64,000 bases of DNA from Acrocarpospora corrugata (GCF_009687845.1 NZ_BLAD01000040.1:33378-97377); one strand, 5' to 3'; positions 1 to 9,401 are shown, numbered from the stretch's first letter. The notes: generated by a model not told the origin, from the sequence alone. Numbers and translations: made by a program.

Positions 1-1
1 A

Positions 2-1019
2 CTCACCCCTGCCCTCTCGGGCCTCGCCGCTCTGCTCGCCCTCGCCGCGTGCGGCGGAACCGAGACCGGAACCCCGGCCACCACCGCCCCCGAAAAGTCG
101 ATCATCCTCATCACCCCGAACCCGGTCGGCGGCAACAGCTTCCTCCAGCTCGGCGTCAAGGGCGCGGAGGCCGCCGCCAAGGAACTCGGCGCCTCCTTCA
201 AGCTGTACGAGAGCAAGGACCCGACCACCATCGCGCAGAACGTGGACGCGGCGGTCCGGGCCAAGCCGACGGTCATCGTGCATCAGCTTCTCCTTCGACG
301 ACGTGTTCAACACCGTCCCCAAGCAGCACCCCGGCCAGCAGTTCCTGCAGGTCGACTCGTGCGCCAAGGAGCAGGCCGCCAACCTGGCCTGCGTGTCGTT
401 CAAGGAGCACGAGGCGGCGTACCTGGCGGGCGTCGAGGCGGGCCTGCTCACCAAGAGCGGCCAGATCGGCGTGGTGGCGGCGCTCGACACGCCGTTCATC
501 CACCGCTGGATCGAGCCGTTCTTCGCCGGGGCCGCCTCGGTCAGGCCCGAGGTCACCGGCACCCCGCTCTACGTGGGCGGCACCAACCCGTTCAGCGACC
601 CGGCCAGGGCCAAGTCCCAGGCCCAGACGCTGACCGGCCGCTGCGTGGACATCGTCTCGGCGGCGGCCTCCGGCGGCAACCAGGGCGTCTTCGAGGCGGT
701 CGCGACCGCGGGCGCCAAGGGCTTCGGGGTGGACGTCAACCAGTGCGCCCAGAGCCCGGGGAACATCATCGACAACATCCTCAAGCACGTGGACGTGGCG
801 GAGAGCGCGGCGATCAAGGAGATCGCGGCCGGGAAGACCGGCGGCGTGAAGGTCTACGGCCTGGCCGAGGGCGGCGTCGGCGTGGTCGCGCTGGATCCCG
901 GCGTGGCCTCCTCCGGCTGCACGGTCGCCGACAACCCGGAGGTGCTGGCCAAGGTCAAGCAGGTCCGCGACGACATCGTGGCCGGGAAGATCACCGTCGC
1001 GGACCCGCTCCAGGGCTGA
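2..1019 (+). pseudogene. BMP-family ABC transporter substrate-binding lipoprotein, 5'-truncated by the window and frameshifted
   Basis: Solute-binding lipoprotein of the BMP/PnrA type, which normally delivers nucleosides to the ABC importer encoded just downstream. The first 280 bases read in frame 2 and contain the end of a lipoprotein signal with a lipobox (Leu-Ala-Ala-Cys, Cys codon at 50-52), then the typical start of the mature domain (ITPNPVGGNSF). From about 282 the family sequence continues in frame 3 (ISFSFDDVFNT) to the stop at 1017-1019. One extra C, or two missing bases, at about 278-284 explains the switch. The true start lies left of the window. The shift may be a real mutation or a sequencing error. 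The rest of the operon is intact apart from the first permease. Family call is confident; functionality is not. Confidence 0.8.
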
Positions 1020-1021
1020 CG

Positions 1022-2515
1022 GTGGAACTCGCCGCCGAGCTGGTCGGCGTGACCAAGCGGTTCGGGCCCGTGCTCGCCAACGACGGCGTCGACCTGGCGG
1101 TCGCCAGGGGCGAGGTGCACGCCGTCGTCGGCGAGAACGGCGCCGGCAAGTCCACCCTGATGTCCGTCCTGTACGGCCTGCACCGCCCCGACTCCGGCCA
1201 CGTGCTGCGCGCCGGCCAGCGGATCAGGCTCCGTTCCCCCGCCGACGCGATCCGGCACGGCCTCGGCATGGTCCACCAGCGTTTCCGCCTCTTCCCCGAC
1301 CTGACGGTGGCGGAGAACGTCGTGATCGGCGCCGAGCCGGTCACCGCCGGCCGCCTGGACCGCGCCGCCGCCCACCGGGCGGTCACCGACCTGTCCGACC
1401 GGTACGGCCTGCGCGCCGACCCTTCGGCCCGGGTGGGCACGCTCCCGGTCGGCGTCCGCCAGCGGGTGGAGATCCTGCGCGCCCTGCACCGCCGCGCCGA
1501 GGTGCTGATCCTGGACGAACCGACCGCCGTGCTCACCCCCGGCGAGGCCGACCGCCTCTTCGAGGTGCTCCGCACGGTGGCCGCCACCGGCGTCGCCATC
1601 CTCCTGGTCACGCACAAGCTGACCGAGGTGCTGGCCGCCAGCGACCGCGTCACCGTGCTCCGCCAGGGCCGCGTCACCGGCCGCTTCACCACGGCGGGCA
1701 CCGACGCCGACGAACTGGTGCACGCCATGATCGGCCGTTCCCTCACCCCGCCCGCCCCCCGCCGCCTGGCCCGGCCGGACGGCGCGCCCGCCCTCGGCGT
1801 GCAGGACCTCACCGTCCGCGACGGCGACGACGTGCCCCGCCTGACCGCCGTCTCGTTCGCGGTACGCCCCGGCGAGATCGTCGGCATCGCCGGCGTGGCC
1901 GGCAGCGGCCAGCGCGAGCTCATCGACGCCGTCACCGGCCTCCGCCCGCCCGGCGAGTCCGGCCGGATCCTGCTGGACGGCCTCCCGGTCCGCCAGGGCC
2001 GCGACCCCCGCGTCGCGTACGTGCCCGAGGACCGCCACGGCCGCGCCACCGCCCCGGAGCTGTCCCTGGCGGAGGACCTCCTGATGGGCGCGCAACACCG
2101 GCTGGCGCGCGGCCGGTTCGGCCTGCCCAGCGCCGCCGTGCGCGCCCGCGCCCGCGACCTGTCCGAGCGGTTCGCCATCAGCGCCGCCTCCGTGGACATC
2201 CCGATCTCGGCCCTCTCCGGCGGCAACGCGCAGAAGGCCGTGCTCGCCCGCGAGCTCACCCGCGAGTCCCGGGTGATCGTGGTCGAGGAACCGAGCCAGG
2301 GCGTGGACGTGGGCGTGCGGGAACGCGTCCACGCCCTGCTGATCGAGGCCCGCGACCGGGGCACGGCCGTGCTCCTGCAGTCCAGTGAGCTCGCCGAGTT
2401 GCGCGAGCTCGCGGACCGCATCCTGGTGCTGTTCGAGGGCCGCCTGGTGGCGGAGTTCACCCCGGACGCCACCGAGGCGCGGCTGGGCCAGGCCATGACC
2501 GGGGTGCTGCCATGA
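1022..2515 (+). CDS. ABC transporter ATP-binding protein, nucleoside/BMP type (two fused ATPase domains)
   Basis: Energises the nucleoside-type importer formed with the BMP lipoprotein and the two downstream permeases. The protein is 497 aa. Domain 1 has a Walker A (GENGAGKST, residues about 37-45) and a Walker B (LILDEPTAVL). Domain 2, from about residue 255, has the loosened P-loop usual for this family (GVAGSGQREL), the signature SGGNAQKAVLAREL and the line VVEEPSQGVDVG. GTG at 1022 was chosen because it lies 2 bases after the lipoprotein stop and gives the usual N-terminus. The same frame stays open much further upstream, into the frameshifted gene, but that extension has no family similarity. 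The stop overlaps the next ATG by 4 bases, so translation is coupled. Resembles NupA; the substrate is inferred from neighbours. Confidence 0.9.
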   Translation: MELAAELVGVTKRFGPVLANDGVDLAVARGEVHAVVGENGAGKSTLMSVLYGLHRPDSGHVLRAGQRIRLRSPADAIRHGLGMVHQRFRLFPDLTVAENVVIGAEPVTAGRLDRAAAHRAVTDLSDRYGLRADPSARVGTLPVGVRQRVEILRALHRRAEVLILDEPTAVLTPGEADRLFEVLRTVAATGVAILLVTHKLTEVLAASDRVTVLRQGRVTGRFTTAGTDADELVHAMIGRSLTPPAPRRLARPDGAPALGVQDLTVRDGDDVPRLTAVSFAVRPGEIVGIAGVAGSGQRELIDAVTGLRPPGESGRILLDGLPVRQGRDPRVAYVPEDRHGRATAPELSLAEDLLMGAQHRLARGRFGLPSAAVRARARDLSERFAISAASVDIPISALSGGNAQKAVLARELTRESRVIVVEEPSQGVDVGVRERVHALLIEARDRGTAVLLQSSELAELRELADRILVLFEGRLVAEFTPDATEARLGQAMTGVLP

Positions 2516-3279
2516 TCCGGCGGGTGGTTCTGTCCACCCCCGTGGTGGCGATCGGCGGCGCGCTGCTGCTGACCACGCTGGTGCTGGTCGTGGTGGGCGT
2601 CGATCCCGCGGTGGCCTACCCCGCGCTGATCCGGGGCGCGGTCGCGGACGGCAATCTGGAGTACACGATCGCCGCGTTCGTGCCGACACTCGGGATGGCG
2701 TTCGCGATCCCGCTGCGGGCGGGCCAGTTCAACCTGGGCGGCGACGGCCAGCTCTCGGCCGGCGGGATCGCGGCGGCGGCGCTGGCGCTGCTGGTGCCGT
2801 TGCCGCCGGTGCTGGCGATCGGGCTGCCGCTGGTCGTGCTGCTGGCCGGGATCTGGTGGTACGCGGACGGCCGTACCGTGCTGGGCTATGAGATCCGGGC
2901 GACCGGGCACAACCGGGAGTTCGCCCGTTATGGGGGTGTCCGGGTGGATCGGCTGGCGGCGATCGCGCTGGCCGGGGGTGGCGGGTTCGCCGGGCTGGCG
3001 GGCGGGCTGATCGTGCTGGGGCCGCCGTACCGGTTCGTGGACGGGGCGCTGACCGCGCCCGGTTACACCTTCACCGCGGTGGCCGCCGTGCTGCTGGCGG
3101 CGGCGCGGCCTGCCGTGGTGCCGGTCACGGTGGCGCTGCTGACCGTGCTCCAGGTGGGCGGGCAGGGGATGGAACGGGAGGCCGGGGTGCCGAGCCAGCT
3201 CACCCAGATCGTGCAGGGGCTGATCATCGTGATCGTGGCCGTGTTCGCGACCGTGCGCGGGCGGAGGGCGACCGAGTGA
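2512..3279 (+). CDS. ABC transporter permease, nucleoside/BMP type, apparently with an internal deletion
   Basis: First permease of the nucleoside-type importer (NupP-like, inner membrane). At 255 aa it is roughly 90-100 residues shorter than is usual for this family. The N-terminus (TM1, then the AGQFNLGGDGQ region) and the C-terminal part (LGYEIRATGHNREFARYGGV and the last TMs) are well conserved. Around residue 113 (nt about 2851) LVVLLAG runs directly into IWWYADGRTVLG. The conserved central segment that follows the third TM in relatives is missing (typically ...NEVISTIMLN...). The reading frame is kept. Overlaps the ATPase by 4 bases and the next permease by 4 bases. With core TMs lost, function is doubtful even though the ORF is open. 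Confidence 0.8.
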   Translation: MIRRVVLSTPVVAIGGALLLTTLVLVVVGVDPAVAYPALIRGAVADGNLEYTIAAFVPTLGMAFAIPLRAGQFNLGGDGQLSAGGIAAAALALLVPLPPVLAIGLPLVVLLAGIWWYADGRTVLGYEIRATGHNREFARYGGVRVDRLAAIALAGGGGFAGLAGGLIVLGPPYRFVDGALTAPGYTFTAVAAVLLAAARPAVVPVTVALLTVLQVGGQGMEREAGVPSQLTQIVQGLIIVIVAVFATVRGRRATE

Positions 3280-4163
3280 ACCTGCTGGAGTTCTCCTTTC
3301 TGTCCGGCGTGCTGACGGCGACCGCGCCGGTGCTGCTGGCCGCGCTGGGCGGGCTGATCTGCCAGGTCGCGGGCGTGTTCAACATCGCGCTTGAGGGCCA
3401 GCTGCTGTGGGGCGCGTTCACCGCCGTGGTGGTCAGCGACCTGACCGGCAGCGCCTGGGCGGGCGTGCTGGGCGCGGTCGCCGCCACCGTCCTGTTCTCG
3501 GGGCTGCTCTCGGCCGCCTCGGTGGCCTGGCGGGCGGATCCGATCGTGGTGGCGGTGGGGGTCACCCTGCTGGCGCTGGGGCTGACCGCGTTCCTGATGC
3601 GGCAGATCTTCGGCAGCGGCGGCACCTACACCTCGCCGGACCTGGCGGGGCTGCCGACGCTGGCCGAACTCGGCCTGGACGTGCCCGTGCTGGGGCCGCT
3701 GGTGCCGCTCGCGGCCGTGCTGGTCGCGGCCACGGCCTGGCGGCTGGGCCGGACCCGGTCGGGGCTGCGGGTGCGCGGCGTCGGCCAGCACCGGGAGGCG
3801 GCGGAGGCGGCCGGGCTGCGGGCCGGCGCGTACCGGCACGGGGTGGTGCTGGTCGCGGGCGCGCTGTGCGGGCTGGCCGGGGCGCAGCTGGCGCTCGGCA
3901 ACGTGACGCTGTTCAGCGAGTGCATGAGCGCGGGCCGGGGCTGGATCGCGGTGGTGGCGGTCATGCTCAGCGGGGTGCTGCCCGGCCGCCTGCTGCCGGC
4001 CTGCCTGCTGTTCGGCGTCGCGGAGGCGGTCGGCTTCCGGCTTCAGGGCGCGGGGCTGCCGCAGCAGGCGGCCGACGCCGCGCCGTACGTGATCACGCTT
4101 GTCGCGCTGGTCCTGGCCGCCGTGGCGGCCAGGCGGCGCGCACCCGAGAAAGGCAGCACATGA
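3276..4163 (+). CDS. ABC transporter permease, nucleoside/BMP type (NupQ-like)
   Basis: Second permease of the nucleoside-type importer, 295 aa, the normal length for the family. It shows about eight hydrophobic segments and the family's conserved blocks GLICQVAGVFNIALEGQ near residue 26 and GLRVRGVGQHREAAEAAGL near residue 165, which is the cytoplasmic coupling region. GTG at 3276 overlaps the previous stop (GTGA) and the gene ends in an ATGA overlap with the nucleoside hydrolase. The operon therefore couples uptake directly to nucleoside cleavage. No defect is seen in this gene, unlike its partner permease. Confidence 0.9.
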   Translation: MNLLEFSFLSGVLTATAPVLLAALGGLICQVAGVFNIALEGQLLWGAFTAVVVSDLTGSAWAGVLGAVAATVLFSGLLSAASVAWRADPIVVAVGVTLLALGLTAFLMRQIFGSGGTYTSPDLAGLPTLAELGLDVPVLGPLVPLAAVLVAATAWRLGRTRSGLRVRGVGQHREAAEAAGLRAGAYRHGVVLVAGALCGLAGAQLALGNVTLFSECMSAGRGWIAVVAVMLSGVLPGRLLPACLLFGVAEAVGFRLQGAGLPQQAADAAPYVITLVALVLAAVAARRRAPEKGST

Positions 4164-5116
4164 GCGAGGCCCGGCGGATCGTCGTGGACACCGACACCGA
4201 CACCGACGACGCACACACCCTGCTCTACCTGGCCGCCCGGCCGGACGCCGAGATCGTCGCGGTCACCTCGGTGTACGGCAACTGCGTCGACCCGGACGCG
4301 GTACGCAACATCGGCCACGTCCTGCGCCTGCTCGGCCTGGACGTGCCGATCGCGCGGGGCGCCGCCGAACCGCTGGCCGGGCCCGCCCACATCGCCGGGC
4401 ACGTGCACGGCTCGGACGGCCTCGGCGACCTCGGCTACGACCGGCCGATGCCCGCGGTGTCCGCGGAGAGCGCCGCGGAACTCCTGGTAAGGCTGGCCGC
4501 CGAGCAGCCAGGCGAACTCGACCTGCTGGCTCTCGGCCCGCTGACCAACCTGGCGGCGGCGCTCCGCCTCGACCCCGACCTGTTCACCCGTTACCGGTCG
4601 GTGGTGCTGATGGGCGGCTCCGGCCCGTACGCGCCGCCGGGCACCCTGCTGATGATCGACGCCAACATCAACAACGACCCGGAGGCGGCCGGGGCGGTGT
4701 TCGCGGCGCCGCGCCGGGAGCTGGTGATGGTGGGCGTCGACGTCACCGGGACCACCATCCTGGACGAGCGCGCGATCGCCGCGCTGCGGGCCGCCGAGAC
4801 CCCCAAAGCCAGGTTCGCAACCGAGATCCTGGACGCGTACCTGGACTTCTACCAGAACGAGTGGGGACGCCGGGTGATCCCGCTGCACGACCCGCTCGCG
4901 GCCGGGATCCTGCTGGATCCCGGGTTCGCGACCGCCTGGGTGGACGGCCCGGTGAACGTCAGGACCGACGGCTTCCTGTCGCGGGCCCGGCTGATGCGCA
5001 CCCACGACGGGCTGCCGCCGGCCTTCCCCTACCAGGCGGCGCCGCCCACGCGGGTGATCACTCAGGTGGACGCGCCCCGTTTCGTGGCCGACTTCGTGGA
5101 GATGCTGACTCGATGA
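4160..5116 (+). CDS. Inosine/uridine-preferring nucleoside hydrolase family protein
   Basis: Predicted to hydrolyse the N-glycosidic bond of a ribonucleoside to free base and ribose (318 aa, cytosolic). The N-terminal calcium-binding aspartate cluster is present but unusual: it reads DTDTDTDDA, where the family usually has DTDPGxDD. All aspartates are kept but the glycine is not. The C-terminal HDP motif is intact (HDPLAAG), and VMVGVDVTG matches the conserved strand before the active-site loop. ATG at 4160 overlaps the permease stop, and the gene overlaps mtnC by 4 bases. Its position between a nucleoside importer and methionine-salvage genes suggests 5'-methylthioadenosine or a related nucleoside as substrate. 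That is an inference; no MTA phosphorylase or MtnN is seen nearby. Confidence 0.85.
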   Translation: MSEARRIVVDTDTDTDDAHTLLYLAARPDAEIVAVTSVYGNCVDPDAVRNIGHVLRLLGLDVPIARGAAEPLAGPAHIAGHVHGSDGLGDLGYDRPMPAVSAESAAELLVRLAAEQPGELDLLALGPLTNLAAALRLDPDLFTRYRSVVLMGGSGPYAPPGTLLMIDANINNDPEAAGAVFAAPRRELVMVGVDVTGTTILDERAIAALRAAETPKARFATEILDAYLDFYQNEWGRRVIPLHDPLAAGILLDPGFATAWVDGPVNVRTDGFLSRARLMRTHDGLPPAFPYQAAPPTRVITQVDAPRFVADFVEMLTR

Positions 5117-5784
5117 GCCCTGCCTGGATCGTGCTGGACATCGAAGGCACCACGAGTTCGACCGAGTCGGTGCACGTCGGCCTGTACGCGTACGCCCGGA
5201 CCCGGCTCGGCCCGTACATCGACGCGCACCGCGACGACCCCGAGGTGGCGGACGCCGTACGCGAGACCGGCGGCGAGACCACCGGCGAGACCGTGGCGAT
5301 CCTGCACGCCTGGATGGACGGCGACGTCAAGGCGACCCCGCTGAAAACGCTTCAGGGCAAGATCTGGGCGGACGGTTTCGCGGCCGGCGACCTCACCGCG
5401 CACTTCTTCCCTGACGTGCCGCCCGCCCTCCGCGACTGGCGCCGGCGGGGACGGCGGCTGGCGGTCTTCTCCTCGGGGTCGGTCGCCAGCCAGCGGCCGT
5501 GGTTCCGGCACACCCCGGACGGCGACCTGTCGGCGCTGATCGAGCGCCGCTTCGACACGGTCAACGCCGGCTCCAAGCGGGAACCCGCGTCCTACGACCG
5601 GATCGCGGCAGCCTTGGAGTCGCCGCCGGGCGAGCTGCTGTTCCTGTCGGACGTACCGGCCGAACTGGACGCCGCGGCGGCGGCCGGGTGGCGCGCGACC
5701 GGGGTGCGCCGCGCGGGCGAGCTCAGCGAGCGCGCCGATTTCGGCGCGCACCTGGTGATCGCGAGTTTCGAGGAGCTCTCATGA
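5113..5784 (+). CDS. mtnC: Acireductone synthase (2,3-diketo-5-methylthio-1-phosphopentane enolase-phosphatase)
   Basis: Bifunctional HAD-family enzyme of methionine salvage that enolises and dephosphorylates 2,3-diketo-5-methylthiopentyl-1-phosphate to the acireductone (223 aa). HAD motif I appears as VLDIEGTTSS near residue 6, motif II as FSSGS near residue 122, the conserved lysine in NAGSKREPASY, and motif IV as LFLSDVPAELDAA. These are the hallmark sequences of MtnC rather than of generic HAD phosphatases. ATG at 5113 overlaps the hydrolase stop, and the gene is joined by another ATGA to mtnB. It should feed MtnD, which is present here only as a C-terminal remnant (6660-6959). Confidence 0.93.
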   Translation: MSPAWIVLDIEGTTSSTESVHVGLYAYARTRLGPYIDAHRDDPEVADAVRETGGETTGETVAILHAWMDGDVKATPLKTLQGKIWADGFAAGDLTAHFFPDVPPALRDWRRRGRRLAVFSSGSVASQRPWFRHTPDGDLSALIERRFDTVNAGSKREPASYDRIAAALESPPGELLFLSDVPAELDAAAAAGWRATGVRRAGELSERADFGAHLVIASFEELS

Positions 5785-6398
5785 GTCCCACCGCCGAGAA
5801 CGTGCTCGCCGCGGGCGCGCGGCTGGCCGCCGAGGCCGCCAGGTTCACCGCGCTCGGCTGGATGCGCGGCACCTCAGGCAACCTGTCGGAGGTGGTGACC
5901 CGCGACCCGCTCCGCCTCGCGGTCACCGCCAGCGGCCTGGACAAGGGCGAACTGGCCGCCTCCGACGTGGCCGTGGTCGGGCCCGGCGGCGGCCCGGTCA
6001 CGGTCGACGGGATCGAACCGCTGACCCCTTCCGCCGAAGCGGGCCTGCACGCCCGGGTGGCCGCGCTCACCGGCGCGGACTCCATCATGCACGTGCACAC
6101 GCTGAACTCCGTCGTGGCCGGCCACCACTGGCCCGGCGGGGTACGGCTCCGCGACATCGAGACCCTCAAAGGCATCGGCCGTCTGGCCCACGACGACGAG
6201 GTGATCATCCCGGTGATCGCCAACAGCCAGGACATGGCCGAACTCGGCGACCGCTTCGAAGCGGCCTACGACCCGGCCACCCCGGCCGTCATCGTCGCGT
6301 CGCACGGCCTCTACACCTGGGCCCCCACCCCGCTGAGGGCCAGGCACATCACCGAATGCGTGGACTGGCTGCTCGCCTACCGGATCGCTACCCGCTGA
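5781..6398 (+). CDS. mtnB: Methylthioribulose-1-phosphate dehydratase
   Basis: Class II aldolase/adducin-fold zinc enzyme that dehydrates 5-methylthioribulose-1-phosphate (205 aa, methionine salvage). It carries GTSGNLSE near residue 31, TASGLDKGEL, the zinc-ligand pair MHVHTLNS, and the third histidine in SHGLYTWAPT. Length and motif order match MtnB. The gene starts in an ATGA overlap with mtnC and is the last intact gene of the operon. Immediately after it lie remnants of mtnK (minus strand) and mtnD (plus strand). MtnA is not visible in the window, so the pathway is incomplete here. Confidence 0.92.
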   Translation: MSPTAENVLAAGARLAAEAARFTALGWMRGTSGNLSEVVTRDPLRLAVTASGLDKGELAASDVAVVGPGGGPVTVDGIEPLTPSAEAGLHARVAALTGADSIMHVHTLNSVVAGHHWPGGVRLRDIETLKGIGRLAHDDEVIIPVIANSQDMAELGDRFEAAYDPATPAVIVASHGLYTWAPTPLRARHITECVDWLLAYRIATR

Positions 6399-6657
6399 CC
6401 AGCAGGTCGCCGACCCGATCGAACAGGTTCTGGCCTGGAGATGCGGTGAGCAGGTGGCGGGCGGCGCGCAGCACGCCCCGGATGGCGGTCACCCGCTCCT
6501 CCTCCGCCAGGGTCTCGATGCCGGTGACCCGGGAGAAGCCGATCACCCGGCGGGCCGCCTTGGCCGCGCCGAAGGCCGCCGCGTCGGCCCGTACCTTCGC
6601 CAGGTAGCCGGTCAGCACGCCGTCGCCGTACACGCGGGGGTCGGCGCGGTCCGGCCC
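6388..6657 (-). pseudogene. mtnK: Remnant of S-methyl-5-thioribose kinase (C-terminal end only)
   Basis: About 90 codons on the minus strand, ending at a TAG at 6388-6390, resemble the extreme C-terminus of MTR kinase. The recognisable blocks are [30 protein letters not shown] and the closing FDRVGDLLVSG. The kinase catalytic core, about three quarters of the normal protein, is absent. At about 6657-6660 the sequence jumps straight into the middle of mtnD on the opposite strand. The two genes were probably divergent, and a single deletion removed both 5' ends. The family call rests on the RRVIG...ETL pattern and on context, so it is moderately secure. Confidence 0.6.
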
Positions 6658-6659
6658 GC

Positions 6660-6959
6660 ACCGGATTCCTGGCCGAACACACCCACGACGACGACGAGGT
6701 CCGCTTCTTCGTCGACGGCTCCGGCATCTTCTACCTCCACCTCAACGGCAAGGTCCACGCCGTCCTCTGCGAATCCGGCGACCTCCTCAGCGTCCCCGCC
6801 AACACCACCCACTGGTTCGACATGGGCACCACCCCCGCCTTCACCGCCATCCGCTTCTTCCACGACGACGACGGCTGGGTCGGCAACTTCACCGGCGACC
6901 CCATCTCCACCCGCATCCCCGACTACGACACCATCACCGCCGAACGCCCCCAGAAGTAG
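6660..6959 (+). pseudogene. mtnD: Remnant of acireductone dioxygenase (C-terminal half)
   Basis: 100 codons ending at TAG 6957-6959 match the C-terminal half of the cupin-fold acireductone dioxygenase, which converts acireductone to the methionine keto-acid precursor. The metal-binding motif is preserved ([12 protein letters not shown], with both His and the Glu), as is the later histidine in NTTHWFDMG and the tail [16 protein letters not shown]. About 80-90 N-terminal residues are missing and no start codon or RBS precedes the retained part. The upstream DNA is antisense mtnK remnant. The preserved active site suggests a recent loss, or an assembly join, rather than long decay. Confidence 0.75.
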
Positions 6960-7073
6960 CGTTAGAACCAATCCGGTGCTGTGTGCATCTGATCAGGCAT
7001 GGGCGATGTCGACTTTGAAGGCGGGCCGGTGCGCACCGATCGGCACCTTGACTGGGACGCGGATGCCGGTCGG

Positions 7074-9284
7074 TCAGGCGATTTCTGCGCGTACGCGCTG
7101 GGCGGCCGTGACCATGTTGCGGAGGCTGGCCTCGGTTTCCGGGTAATCGCGGGTTTTCAGGCCGCAGTCGGGGTTGACCCAGAGGAGGGTGGCGTCGACG
7201 GAGGAGGCGGCGCGGCGGAGGGCGGTGGTGAGTTCCTCCGTGGAGGGGACGCGGGGGGAGTGGATGTCCCAGACGCCGGGGCCGATGCCGCGGCCGAAGC
7301 CGGAGGTGCGGAGGTCGTCGAGGAGTTCCATCCGGGAGCGGGCGGCTTCGACGGTGCTGACGTCGGCGTCCAGGTCGCCGATCGCGCCGACGATCTCGCC
7401 GAACTCGGAGTAGCACATGTGGGTGTGGATCTGGGTGCGGTCGGCCACGCCGCCGGTGGCGAGGCGGAAGGCGGCCACGGCCCAGGCCAGGTACGGCTCC
7501 CGGTCCGCCGAACGCAGCGGGAGGAGTTCGCGGAGGGCGGGCTCGTCGACCTGGATGATCTGGATGCCGGCCGCCTCCAGGTCGTGGATCTCGTCGCGGA
7601 GGGCGAGGGCGACCTGGCGGGCGGTGTCGGGCAGCGGCTGGTCGTCCCGTACGAAGGACCAGGCCAGCATGGTGACCGGGCCGGTCAGCATGCCTTTGAC
7701 GGGTTTGCGGGTGAGGGATTGGGCGTACGTGGCCCAGGTGACCGTCATCGGCTCGGGGCGGGAGACGTCGCCGTGCAGGATCGGGGGGCGGACGCAGCGG
7801 CTGCCGTAGGACTGGACCCAGCCGTGTTCTGTCACGGCGTAGCCGTCCAGGAGTTCGGCGAAATACTGGACCATGTCGTTGCGTTCGGGCTCGCCGTGGA
7901 CCAGGACGTCGAGGCCGATCTCCTCCTGGAGCGCGATGACGCGGGCGATCTCGGCGCGCATGCGGTCGTCGTACTCGGCGGGGGTGACGGTGCCGGCGCG
8001 GAGGGCCGCGCGGGCGTGGCGGACGTCGGCGGTCTGCGGGAAGGAGCCGATCGTGGTGGTGGCGAGGGGCGGGAGGCCGAGGCTGCGGCGCTGGATGGCG
8101 AGCCGTTGCGCGTGCGGGAGGCGGGTGGCGGGGTCGCGGAGGGCGTCCAGGCGGGCCCGGACGCGCGCGTTCACGATCGGGTGGGCGGGCGGCGGGCCGG
8201 CCGGGGCCGGGCTGCCGTTGAGCGCGGCGCCGATCGCGACCACTTCGGCGACCTTCTGCTTGGCGAAGGCCAGCCGGGCCCGGACGCCGGGGTCCAGGCC
8301 GGTTTCCGCGTCGAGGTCGAGCGGCACGTGCAGCAGCGAGCACGAGGTGCCGACCACTAGGCGGTCGGCCAGCCCGGACAGGGCGGCGCACAGGGACAGC
8401 GCCTTGGTCTGGTCGGCGCGCCACACGTTGCGGCCGTCGACGACGCCGGCGACGAGCGTCTTGTCCGGCAGGCCGCCGATCGCGGCCAGCGCCTCCAGGT
8501 TGCCGGGACCGGCGACGAAGTCCAGGCCGATGGCCTCGACCCGGGTTCCGGCCAGGATGGCGAGGGCCGGGCCGATCTCCCCGAAGTAGGTGGAGACCAG
8601 CAGGTGGGGGCGGCTGGGCAGGTCGCCCAGCCGGTCGTAGGCGCGGCGGAGGGCGGCCAGTTCCCGTTCCGACCGGTCCGCGGCCAGGACGGGCTCGTCG
8701 AGCTGGACCTCGGCGACGCCGGCGGCGGCCAGCCGTTCCAGGAGTTCGGCGTAGACCTCGACCAGGCCGTCCAGCAGGCCCAGGTCGACCGGTTTGGCCA
8801 GCAGCAGGAACGAGAGCGGCCCGAGCAGCACCGGGCGGGTCTCGATGCCCAGCGCCTTGGCCTGGGCGTACTCGGCGAGCGGCTTGCTCCAGTCGAGCCG
8901 GAACCGGGTCTCGGGGGGCAACTCGGGGACCAGATAGTGGTAGTTGGTGTCGAACCACTTGGTCATCTCCAGCGGCGCGACGCCCTCGTCGCCGCGGGCC
9001 ATCGTGAAGTACGGCTCCGCGAGACCCGCGAAGCGCTCCGGGATCGCGCCGACCATCACGATCGTGTCGAGGACATGGTCGTACAGCGAGAACGTGTTGG
9101 ACGGCACCGTGGTCAGCCCGGCGGCGGAGAGTTCCCGCCAGGTGCGTTCACGCAGCCCGGCGGCGATCTCCTGGAGGCGGGCGGCGTCGACGCGGCCCGC
9201 CCAGTGGTCTTCGACGGCCCGCTTCAGCTCGCGATCGGGCCCGATTCGCGGATAACCGGAAATGGTGCTGGTAACCGGACTCAT
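7074..9284 (-). CDS. metE: Cobalamin-independent methionine synthase
   Basis: Transfers the methyl group of 5-methyltetrahydropteroyl-triglutamate to homocysteine to make methionine (736 aa, cytosolic, zinc-dependent). The N-terminal signature [17 protein letters not shown] starts at about residue 9. The C-terminal catalytic barrel has the zinc ligands HMC (in [10 protein letters not shown]) and the late Cys in NPDCGLKTR, plus [13 protein letters not shown] at 9284 has a good upstream SD (GAAGGA). The open frame extends much further upstream, but that part is riboswitch and antisense DNA. A cobalamin riboswitch lies in the leader, so the gene should be repressed when B12 is plentiful and MetH can be used. 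The neighbouring salvage genes also concern methionine. Confidence 0.96.
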   Translation of the reverse strand: MSPVTSTISGYPRIGPDRELKRAVEDHWAGRVDAARLQEIAAGLRERTWRELSAAGLTTVPSNTFSLYDHVLDTIVMVGAIPERFAGLAEPYFTMARGDEGVAPLEMTKWFDTNYHYLVPELPPETRFRLDWSKPLAEYAQAKALGIETRPVLLGPLSFLLLAKPVDLGLLDGLVEVYAELLERLAAAGVAEVQLDEPVLAADRSERELAALRRAYDRLGDLPSRPHLLVSTYFGEIGPALAILAGTRVEAIGLDFVAGPGNLEALAAIGGLPDKTLVAGVVDGRNVWRADQTKALSLCAALSGLADRLVVGTSCSLLHVPLDLDAETGLDPGVRARLAFAKQKVAEVVAIGAALNGSPAPAGPPPAHPIVNARVRARLDALRDPATRLPHAQRLAIQRRSLGLPPLATTTIGSFPQTADVRHARAALRAGTVTPAEYDDRMRAEIARVIALQEEIGLDVLVHGEPERNDMVQYFAELLDGYAVTEHGWVQSYGSRCVRPPILHGDVSRPEPMTVTWATYAQSLTRKPVKGMLTGPVTMLAWSFVRDDQPLPDTARQVALALRDEIHDLEAAGIQIIQVDEPALRELLPLRSADREPYLAWAVAAFRLATGGVADRTQIHTHMCYSEFGEIVGAIGDLDADVSTVEAARSRMELLDDLRTSGFGRGIGPGVWDIHSPRVPSTEELTTALRRAASSVDATLLWVNPDCGLKTRDYPETEASLRNMVTAAQRVRAEIA

Positions 9285-9401
9285 GGCGTCCTTCCCTCGG
9301 CTCATGCCATGTCGGTCCACGGACGCGCGGCAGCCCAAGGGAACGTCCCCGGCCCTCCCGCGAGGCCATGGATCACCACGCGCCGGGCGGCGCGCGGGCG
9401 G

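Noticed and set aside
854..2910. Very long open frames antisense to the transporter ATPase (over 600 codons)
   Set aside because: They are shadows of third-position GC bias on the other strand. They have no family motifs, and the plus-strand ATPase is unmistakable.
6996..7073. In-frame continuation after the metE stop (RVPVKVPIGAHRPAFKVDIAHA) that looks protein-like
   Set aside because: 26 codons only, no start and no recognised family. It could be a remnant of another gene but cannot be identified.
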